Origin: Candidatus Zixiibacteriota bacterium
GTDB lineage: Bacteria; Zixibacteria; MSB-5A5; GN15; JAAZOE01
Assembly (NCBI GenBank): GCA_030588275.1
Contig: JAUUYJ010000044.1
Coordinates: forward strand, 1-12,414
DNA length: 12,414 nucleotides
Direction of reading: 5' to 3'
The notes beneath the pieces are model-generated. The model searched no databases. It saw nothing but the letters and a program-made list of their open reading frames with translations, and was not told the DNA's origin. The position numbers and the translations under genes are program-made. Positions 7,407 to 12,414 of the stretch are shown piece after piece (the first letter of the stretch is position 1; each line of letters starts with the position of its first letter).

Positions 7407-9331
7407 CGCCCCCCTCCACGCGTATAGTTGAGCAGACCACCGGCCCGAACAATACTCACCTGACGTGGTGTCAACGAATAGGTCACCGGGATATCAACCC
7501 CTTTGGTGATATTTTTGACCGTCAGGTCGGCACCGGTCGCTATTATATCTGAGACCATCGGCAGTTTCAAAATGTCACCCTGATCGATTTTATCGTAATC
7601 ATCCGGGTTAGCAAAGTTGAGTGGGAGAATCCCAAAATTTATCAAATTAGCCAGATGAATCCGCGCAAACGATTTGGTCAAAACCATTTTCAGGCCCAAA
7701 TACATCGGCGCCAAAGCAGCATGTTCCCGCGATGAACCCTGACCATAATTTTCACCACCAACAATAAATCCACCATTCTTTTCCTTAGCCCTGGTGACAA
7801 AGCCAGGATCATGCTGGAAATAAACATACTCCGCTATTTTCGGAATATTAGAACGAAGCGGCAACACCTTCGCACCGGCAGGCATGATGTGATCGGTCGT
7901 AATGTTATCGCCGGTTTTCAGAAGGACTTCCCCTTCCAAAGTTGAAGACATCCCTTTGTTAATTGGCAGAGGGGCAATATTCGGTCCGCGCAAAACGGTT
8001 ACCTTGGTCGGATTATCGGTCGGCGGAATGATGCCAGCATCGTCAATCTTGATCGACTTGGGCAGGACCACTCGGGGAAATTTTTTCAGCTCTCTCGGAT
8101 CGGTAATGTATCCGGTCAGAGCGGCGGCAACACAGGTTTCCGGACTGGCCAGATAAACCTGTGCATCTTTGGTTCCAGACCGACCGGGGAAATTGCGATT
8201 GAAACTCCGCACCGAGACCGCACCGGAACTGGGAGCTTGCCCCATTCCGATACATGGCCCGCATCCCGATTCCAAAATGCGCGCGCCAGAGCTGATAATA
8301 TCGGTCAGTGCCCCATTGGCGGCAATCGCCTCAAAAACCTGCTTCGATCCGGGAGTGATGGTGCAGGAGACATCAGGATGAATTTTTTTACCCTTAAGCA
8401 GAGCGGCGGTAATCATCAAATCGTACAGCGACGAGTTGGTACAACTACCGACACAGACCTGATCAACCTTGGTCCGTTTAATCGACTTCACTTTGGAGAT
8501 CGAATCGGGCGAGTGTGGTTTGGCCAAAAGTGGCTCCAGTTTGCTCAGATCAATTTTGATAACTTTGGAGTATTTGGCACCCTCATCCGCCTCCAGCGGG
8601 CTCCAATTCTTGGCCCGCTTCTGCAATTTCATAAACTCTTTGGTTTTTTCATCAGACGGAAATATCGAAGTTGTCGCACCCAGTTCCGCTCCCATGTTGG
8701 TAATCGTCGCCCGTTGGGGAACCGATAAGCTCTTCACTCCCGGACCACCATACTCAACAACTCGCCCCAAACCACCCTTGACGGTCAAAACCCGAAGAAC
8801 CTCTAAGATAACATCCTTGGCGGTAACAAAATTTTGTAATTTTCCGGTCAACTGAATCTTAACCACTTCCGGCATCTTCAGATAAAAGGCTCCGCCCCCC
8901 ATCGCCACCGCAACATCCAGACCACCGGCTCCCATCGCCATCATACCGATACCACCACTGGTCGGAGTATGCGAATCGGAACCTAACAGCGTTTTTCCTG
9001 GAACGCCGAATCGTTCGAGATGAACCTGATGGCAAATACCATTGCCCGGTCGGGAAAAATGAACCCCGTATTTGGCCGCAACCGATTGCAGATAACGGTG
9101 ATCGTCGGCGTTTTCAAACCCCGACTGGAGCATGTTGTGATCAATATAACTAACCGACAGATCGGTTTTTACCTTCTTTAGCCCCAACGCCTCAAACTGC
9201 AGGTAGGCCATCGTTCCGGTCGCATCCTGAGTCAGGGTCTGATCAATCCTTATGGCGATATCTTCGCCCTCTTCCATCCGGCCATCGATCAGGTGAGCCG
9301 AGATTATTTTTTGAGTTATATTCAATCCCAT
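7403..9331 (-). CDS. Aconitate hydratase, short (Aquifex-like) type
   Basis: This 642-residue protein interconverts citrate and isocitrate via cis-aconitate in the TCA cycle, using a [4Fe-4S] cluster. Cluster cysteines are C297 (GSCTNS) and C357/C360 (SGCGPCIG). Other family motifs are LLGSDSHTPTSGGIGMMAMG (115-134), NMGAELGATTSIFP (212-225), FNRNFPGRSG (377-386, substrate-binding Arg residues) and, in the swivel domain, TGDNITTDHIMPAG, GENYGQGSSREHAALAP and FARIHLANLINFGILPL. The length matches the compact aconitases of Aquifex-like type rather than the 750-900 residue mitochondrial, AcnA or AcnB forms. Homoaconitase or isopropylmalate isomerase is less likely, because those are usually split or shorter and this chain has the full aconitase layout. 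The ATG has GGGAG 6 nt upstream. It is the first gene of the leftward operon and overlaps gcvT by 4 nt. Confidence 0.95.
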   Translation of the reverse strand: MGLNITQKIISAHLIDGRMEEGEDIAIRIDQTLTQDATGTMAYLQFEALGLKKVKTDLSVSYIDHNMLQSGFENADDHRYLQSVAAKYGVHFSRPGNGICHQVHLERFGVPGKTLLGSDSHTPTSGGIGMMAMGAGGLDVAVAMGGGAFYLKMPEVVKIQLTGKLQNFVTAKDVILEVLRVLTVKGGLGRVVEYGGPGVKSLSVPQRATITNMGAELGATTSIFPSDEKTKEFMKLQKRAKNWSPLEADEGAKYSKVIKIDLSKLEPLLAKPHSPDSISKVKSIKRTKVDQVCVGSCTNSSLYDLMITAALLKGKKIHPDVSCTITPGSKQVFEAIAANGALTDIISSGARILESGCGPCIGMGQAPSSGAVSVRSFNRNFPGRSGTKDAQVYLASPETCVAAALTGYITDPRELKKFPRVVLPKSIKIDDAGIIPPTDNPTKVTVLRGPNIAPLPINKGMSSTLEGEVLLKTGDNITTDHIMPAGAKVLPLRSNIPKIAEYVYFQHDPGFVTRAKEKNGGFIVGGENYGQGSSREHAALAPMYLGLKMVLTKSFARIHLANLINFGILPLNFANPDDYDKIDQGDILKLPMVSDIIATGADLTVKNITKGVDIPVTYSLTPRQVSIVRAGGLLNYTRGGGR

Positions 9332-9457
9332 TACTATCTCCCGCTATAAAAATGAACAAAATCTATCGACTGCTAAAAAACAGCCAAAACTCAAGAAAGT
9401 CAACCGATTAATCCGGAGCCGCTTGAACTTGCTCTGATAATATCTTATCTTTGTAAA
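9332..9457. promoter_or_regulatory. Divergent intergenic region between aconitase and ispE
   Basis: These 126 nt separate two divergent transcription units and must hold both promoters. On the plus strand TTGAAC (9423-9428) and TATCTT (9446-9451), 17 nt apart, are a moderate sigma70-like pair facing ispE. On the minus strand TTGACT (complement of 9398-9403) is a plausible -35 box for the aconitase operon, but I see no good -10 hexamer at the right distance. No obvious palindromic operator is visible. Confidence 0.5.
9423..9451 (+). promoter_or_regulatory. Candidate ispE promoter
   Basis: TTGAAC, a 17-nt spacer and TATCTT each match the sigma70 consensus at four of six positions. An alternative -10 is GATAAT at 9436-9441, with no good -35 box. 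With either -10, transcription would start within about ten bases of, or at, the ispE ATG at 9458. This fits the lack of a ribosome binding site before that start codon. Confidence 0.35.
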
Positions 9458-10489
9458 ATGTTGTCAAACAATATCACCGCGACCGATTTAGCTGGCCGCA
9501 CTTCGCCCGACCAAACCACGATTTCCATCCTGGCTCCAGGCAAAATAAATCTGTTTTTGAAAGTCGTCGGAAAGAGACCAGACGGCTACCACGATATCTT
9601 TTCGTGGTTTCAGACAATCAGCCTGTGCGACCGGTTGGAAATCAGTAAATTAGAAACGGATGACGTAGAAATACTGACAACCGCCAAAAATATCCCGACC
9701 GGACCGGACAACCTGGTTTACAAAGCGGCCCAACTGTTTCAGAAAAAGACCGGCTGTCGTTGCGGCTTTCGGATAAAGTTGGAAAAAAATATCCCGGTAT
9801 CTGCCGGACTTGGGGGTGGCTCATCCGACGCCGCAACCTTTATCAAAGCGGCTAATCGCCTCTTGAATACCAACATGAGTCGCAACGAAATGGCTCAGAT
9901 CGGGCTCGAAATCGGCTCTGATCTCCCCTTTTTCTTCGGCACCGGACAGGCGGAAGTTACTGGCCGGGGAGAATTTATTGCCGATACCCCTTTTCCGATC
10001 GATTATCGGCTGATTTTGGTCACTCCCCCTCTGGAAATTCGAGCCGCCGAAGCATATCAAAGGTGGAAATTTGGCTTGACAGACTCGATTCCTGATATTA
10101 GTTTTAGTTATCGGCCAGGACGAGAGATTCACCGGAGTAAAAACGGTGATAAACTTGAGGACCGAACCGAGGAAATGGGCGAGGAGCGCAAACTATCTGA
10201 CAAATTTTGGCTGTTGGAAAATAGTTTCTCGTCAGCATCATTGGTTAAAATTATTTCTGGATTGAATAATGATCTGGAACAGAATTTAACGGATTCCTAT
10301 CCGGTTTTAAAGGAGATCAAAAACAGACTGGAAGAGAACGGCGCAGAATTGGTTCGACTAAGTGGTAGTGGCCCAACCATCTTTGCCCTTTTTACTAAGA
10401 GCACCCGTTTAGAAGAAAAAATAAAAAAATCCTTTGAGGGGAAAGGTTGGGAGATCGCATTTGCCCACCCTGTCATTCTGCCCGCATAA
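9458..10489 (+). CDS. ispE: 4-diphosphocytidyl-2-C-methyl-D-erythritol kinase
   Basis: IspE phosphorylates CDP-ME with ATP in the MEP pathway of isoprenoid precursor synthesis. It is a GHMP kinase. Visible motifs are APGKINLFLKV (26-36, with catalytic Lys29), RPDGYHDI (40-47), the ATP-binding loop PVSAGLGGGSSDAA (112-125), the catalytic Asp155 in IGSDLPFF, and the third motif LSGSGPTIFALF (301-312). At 343 residues it is longer than the usual 280-300. The extra length is an N-terminal extension of about 20 residues and a hydrophilic insertion of about 30 residues around 213-250 (RPGREIHRS, KNGDKLEDRTEEMGEERK). The ATG at 9458 lacks a ribosome binding site; no later start is better. It is the first gene of the rightward unit, 31 nt before spoVG. 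Confidence 0.95.
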   Translation: MLSNNITATDLAGRTSPDQTTISILAPGKINLFLKVVGKRPDGYHDIFSWFQTISLCDRLEISKLETDDVEILTTAKNIPTGPDNLVYKAAQLFQKKTGCRCGFRIKLEKNIPVSAGLGGGSSDAATFIKAANRLLNTNMSRNEMAQIGLEIGSDLPFFFGTGQAEVTGRGEFIADTPFPIDYRLILVTPPLEIRAAEAYQRWKFGLTDSIPDISFSYRPGREIHRSKNGDKLEDRTEEMGEERKLSDKFWLLENSFSSASLVKIISGLNNDLEQNLTDSYPVLKEIKNRLEENGAELVRLSGSGPTIFALFTKSTRLEEKIKKSFEGKGWEIAFAHPVILPA

Positions 10490-10506
10490 GGTGAATTTAT
10501 TCAAGC

Positions 10507-10512
10507 GGGAGG
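10507..10512 (+). promoter_or_regulatory. Ribosome binding site fixing the spoVG GTG start
   Basis: GGGAGG lies 8 nt upstream of GTG at 10521. It decides between this start and an in-frame ATG at 10434, which lies inside ispE and has no comparable site. Confidence 0.8.
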
Positions 10513-10520
10513 TAGCAACT

Positions 10521-10799
10521 GTGGAGATCACCGAAATCAGGATCACGCTGAGAAGCGAGGAGAAATTAAAAGGATTCGCCAACGTAACTTTTGACAATTC
10601 CTTTGTAGTGCGTGGGCTCAAAGTAATCTCCGGAAACTCCGGATATTTTGTGTCGATGCCCAGTCGCAAACGACCGGATGGCTCGCATCAGGATATTTGC
10701 CACCCGATCAACAACGAAACACGACAGATGATTGAGGTTAAAGTTTTAGAGGCTTACGAAATTGAACGGAAAGCTTCCGAAGTTGAAAAAACAGTTTAA
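10521..10799 (+). CDS. spoVG: SpoVG family nucleic-acid-binding regulator
   Basis: This 92-residue protein matches SpoVG along its length: (V/M)EITEIRITL at the start, ANVTFDNSFVVRGLKVI (20-36), GYFVSMPSRKRPDG (41-54), DICHPINNETR (58-68) and VLEAYE (75-80). SpoVG is a small dimeric site-specific DNA/RNA-binding protein, named for a sporulation and septation phenotype in Bacillus but widespread in non-sporulating bacteria as a global regulator; its targets here are unknown. A GTG start with GGGAGG 8 nt upstream gives the standard N-terminus; the longer reading frame would add 29 unrelated residues overlapping ispE. The gap from the ispE stop is 31 nt, so it is probably cotranscribed with ispE. 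Its placement before prs and rplY matches the spoVG-prs-ctc neighbourhood known from Bacillus. Confidence 0.95.
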   Translation: MEITEIRITLRSEEKLKGFANVTFDNSFVVRGLKVISGNSGYFVSMPSRKRPDGSHQDICHPINNETRQMIEVKVLEAYEIERKASEVEKTV

Positions 10800-10891
10800 C
10801 CTGAAGTCGAATTAAAAATAGCGATCGAAAGAGTACGGTCGAAGCATACCGGATGGAATATGTCGCATGTTGTTTTGAACAAATAGTTAAT

Positions 10892-10930
10892 GCCTGCCGA
10901 TCTCCAGATGATGATTGGGCAGGTTTTTTA
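10892..10930 (+). terminator. Rho-independent terminator after spoVG
   Basis: CCTGCC (10893-10898) pairs with GGCAGG (10918-10923), followed directly by six T residues (10924-10929). The 19-nt loop can be shortened by an ATC/GAT pairing inside it. It probably ends the ispE-spoVG transcript, wholly or in part, 93 nt after the spoVG stop. Confidence 0.7.
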
Positions 10931-11042
10931 ATGGAGAATGAAAATTCCAATCGGTATGAGAAAACAAGGGAAGCAAGTGGGAGTGGGAGCAGAAAAGAGA
11001 AGCAAAAGATAAACAGAGATAGAGCCAAAAGCTCTAATAAAT

Positions 11043-11072
11043 TTGAGAACGAGAAGAAAAGAAAATTAAAAT
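11043..11072 (+). promoter_or_regulatory. Candidate prs promoter
   Basis: TTGAGA (11043-11048) and TAAAAT (11067-11072) are 18 nt apart, and each matches the sigma70 consensus at five of six positions. Transcription would begin near 11079, leaving a prs leader of about 55 nt. Its place just after a terminator supports separate transcription of prs-rplY. Confidence 0.55.
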
Positions 11073-11103
11073 AAATCCGGGACAACCGGGTCGCAACAAA
11101 ACA

Positions 11104-11127
11104 GACCTTTAAAGAGGAAAACAGGTC
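11104..11127 (+). promoter_or_regulatory. Leader hairpin overlapping the prs ribosome binding site
   Basis: GACCT (11104-11108) and AGGTC (11123-11127) form a 5-bp inverted repeat around a 14-nt A-rich loop. The only well-spaced Shine-Dalgarno-like sequence for prs, AGGT at 11123-11126, is in the 3' arm; a second purine block (GAGG, 11114-11117) lies in the loop but is 17 nt from the ATG. The hairpin is short, so its stability is uncertain. Confidence 0.35.
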
Positions 11128-11134
11128 ACCAAAG

Positions 11135-12079
11135 ATGTTAAAAAATAAGCGTGTGCGATTAATCTGTGGCTCGTCCAACCGTCCCCTCGGTGAGGCGATC
11201 GCTCGAAAACTAAACGTGTCGTTGTGCGATACCAAAACAACCCGCTTTTCCGATGGGGAAGTTTTTGTTCAGATTAACGAAAATATTCGTGGAGCCAACG
11301 TCTTTATTATCCAATCGACCAACCCGCCGGCTGAAAACCTGCAGGAACTGTTGATGCTAATCGACGCTTCGCGGCGTTCCTCGGCCAAATATATCACCGC
11401 CGTGATCCCCTATTATGGATATGCTCGAGCCGACCGCAAAGAACGGCCGCGCGTCTCCATCACCGCCCGTCTGGTGGCCGATCTTTTGACCACCGCCGGA
11501 GCCGACCGGGTGATCACGATGGATTTACACGCCGCCCAGATTCAGGGGTTTTTCAATATCCCGGTTGACCATCTTTATTCGTCGATAATTTTCAACAGCT
11601 ACCTTCAGGAGATAACGACCAACGAGTTGGTCGTCGTCAGTCCCGATGTTGGTTCAATCAAGGTTGCCCGGTCGTTTGCCAAAACTATGGGAGCCAGCCT
11701 GGTTATTATCGATAAACGTCGTCCCGAACAGAATGAAATGGAAGTGGTCAACATTATCGGTGAGGTGGCCGGCCATGATGTCCTGCTCAGAGACGATATG
11801 ATCGACACCGCTGGCACTTTGGTCGGAGCGGCCGAAGCGCTTAAGGCGAAAGGTTGCGGGCGTATCTTTGCCTGTGCCGCCCATGGGGTTTTATCTGGTG
11901 AAGCATTAACTCGCCTGGAGAAATCCCCAATAGAACAAGTTATTATTTCCGACTCAATCGATAACCACGAGCGGAAACTTTCCGATAAATTTGTAGTGTT
12001 AAGCTCGGCTGAAGTTTTTGCCGAGGCAATCGACCGGATCGAATCGGGTGCATCGATTTCGATTATGTTTAATGACTGA
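11135..12079 (+). CDS. prs: Ribose-phosphate pyrophosphokinase (PRPP synthetase)
   Basis: This enzyme transfers pyrophosphate from ATP to ribose 5-phosphate, giving PRPP for nucleotide, His and Trp synthesis. At 314 residues it is of normal class I length. Visible motifs are FSDGEVFVQINENIRG (38-53), the ATP-contact segment YYGYARADRKERPR (93-106), the signature DLHAAQIQGFF (130-140), the flexible loop DKRRPEQNE (193-201) and the PRPP-binding loop DDMIDTAGT (220-228). Allosteric-site segments and the C-terminal ISIMF match class I enzymes. The position usually occupied by Gln in the RQD motif is Ala99, a variant I recall from some other bacterial lineages. The ATG at 11135 has only a weak AGGT upstream, inside a possible hairpin. 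It follows its own candidate promoter and precedes rplY by 33 nt. Confidence 0.97.
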   Translation: MLKNKRVRLICGSSNRPLGEAIARKLNVSLCDTKTTRFSDGEVFVQINENIRGANVFIIQSTNPPAENLQELLMLIDASRRSSAKYITAVIPYYGYARADRKERPRVSITARLVADLLTTAGADRVITMDLHAAQIQGFFNIPVDHLYSSIIFNSYLQEITTNELVVVSPDVGSIKVARSFAKTMGASLVIIDKRRPEQNEMEVVNIIGEVAGHDVLLRDDMIDTAGTLVGAAEALKAKGCGRIFACAAHGVLSGEALTRLEKSPIEQVIISDSIDNHERKLSDKFVVLSSAEVFAEAIDRIESGASISIMFND

Positions 12080-12098
12080 TTTTTGAAAACAGTTTTTT

Positions 12099-12103
12099 GG
12101 AGG
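12099..12103 (+). promoter_or_regulatory. Ribosome binding site of rplY
   Basis: GGAGG lies 9 nt before the ATG at 12113, in the 33-nt gap after prs. It is stronger than the prs site. Confidence 0.8.
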
Positions 12104-12112
12104 TTTTAATAG

Positions 12113-12414
12113 ATGCAAGAGAAAAATCTTACCGTAACGAAAAGAGAGTTAACCGGCAAAGGTCCCAATCGCCGGTTGCGAAGCGAGGGTGAAGTCCCGG
12201 CCATTATATACGGACCGACGACTGACCCGATTTCGATCAAAGTTAATTACGTGGAACTTTACCGTCTGATGCATGGTGAGCCCCTTTCGACAATTATCAA
12301 CATTTCGATTGATGGTGATGACGCTCCGGCCCGCAAGGTCATTATTCGAGAATTGCAAAAGGACCCGGTCAGCAATCAGCTGATGCATATTGATTTCCAT
12401 CATATCCGTCTTGA
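12113..12414 (+). CDS. rplY: 50S ribosomal protein L25 / Ctc (N-terminal part)
   Basis: The gene is cut by the right edge after 100 complete codons. The protein is L25, which binds 5S rRNA in the large subunit; the longer Ctc/TL5 form carries an extra C-terminal domain, which is not visible here. The N-terminus reads LTVTKRELTGKGPNRRLR followed by GEVPAIIYGP, the conserved start of the 5S-binding domain. Later VIIRELQKDPVSNQLMHIDF (residues about 75-94) is the typical core motif of the Ctc family. The start has GGAGG 9 nt upstream. The prs-rplY order is conserved in many bacteria, and they are probably cotranscribed. Confidence 0.95.
   Translation, partial: MQEKNLTVTKRELTGKGPNRRLRSEGEVPAIIYGPTTDPISIKVNYVELYRLMHGEPLSTIINISIDGDDAPARKVIIRELQKDPVSNQLMHIDFHHIRL

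Larger units (their letters stand above)
10800..11134 (+). other. Intergenic region spoVG-prs with terminator, purine-rich tract and promoter
   Basis: These 335 nt contain no convincing gene. In order they hold a possibly structured stretch (10800-10891) with short hairpins CGATC/GGTCG and TTGTT/AACAA (10870-10874 with 10878-10882), a rho-independent terminator (10892-10930), a strand of nearly all A and G (10931-11075), a sigma70-like promoter (11043-11072) and the prs leader. A 47-codon frame at 10931-11074 would encode a Lys/Arg/Glu-rich peptide. It looks like a by-product of the purine-rich strand, because the promoter overlaps its end. Confidence 0.6.

Noticed and set aside
6747..7427. 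A 226-codon open frame on the plus strand opposite gcvT.
   Set aside because: It is antisense to a gene with clear GcvT motifs, shows no family motifs and has no ribosome binding site; it is a by-product of codon use.
10800..10930. A tRNA gene between spoVG and prs, as occurs near prs in some bacteria.
   Set aside because: No TpsiC arm (GGTTCGANTCC), acceptor stem or anticodon arm can be drawn on either strand.
10853..11074. A 73-codon frame between spoVG and prs.
   Set aside because: It has no ribosome binding site, runs through the terminator hairpin and its T run, and ends within the prs promoter.

Overview
The window carries ten protein genes, two of them cut by its edges, on a bacterial chromosome of moderate G+C. 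There are no rRNA, tRNA, CRISPR, phage or insertion-sequence signals. The gene content (Aquifex-type aconitase of about 640 residues, a full-length BatA-like VWA membrane protein, a large exported TPR protein, and an ispE-spoVG-prs-rplY block) would suit an uncultivated Gram-negative lineage, for example one near the FCB group or Zixibacteria. This placement is a guess from gene content; no marker gene settles it.

Left part (1-9331, minus strand): six genes read leftward from a divergent promoter region at 9332-9457. In transcription order they are aconitate hydratase, gcvT (GTG start, 4-nt overlap with the aconitase stop), an exported TPR protein with a degenerate peptidase-MA-like domain (TTG start), a BatA-like VWA membrane protein, an ABC-F ATPase (2-nt gap) and a flavodoxin-like NAD(P)H:FMN reductase family protein (GTG start, 8-nt overlap, cut by the window edge). 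The only sizeable gap is 118 nt between gcvT and the TPR gene. It holds two inverted repeats and may separate a metabolic pair (acn-gcvT) from an envelope/translation group.

Right part (9458-12414, plus strand): ispE, spoVG, prs and the start of rplY (L25/Ctc). This resembles the Bacillus order ispE...spoVG-glmU-prs-ctc but without glmU. The 335-nt gap between spoVG and prs is not empty. It contains a possible structured RNA, a rho-independent terminator, a purine-rich tract, a good sigma70-like promoter and a prs leader hairpin that could hide the ribosome binding site.

Most genes are housekeeping. The parts most open to new biology are the tightly packed TPR/pseudo-peptidase, VWA, ABC-F and flavoprotein cluster, the translational coupling of aconitase to GcvT, and the spoVG-prs intergenic region. 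I do not see a clear-cut novel defence or mobile system here.
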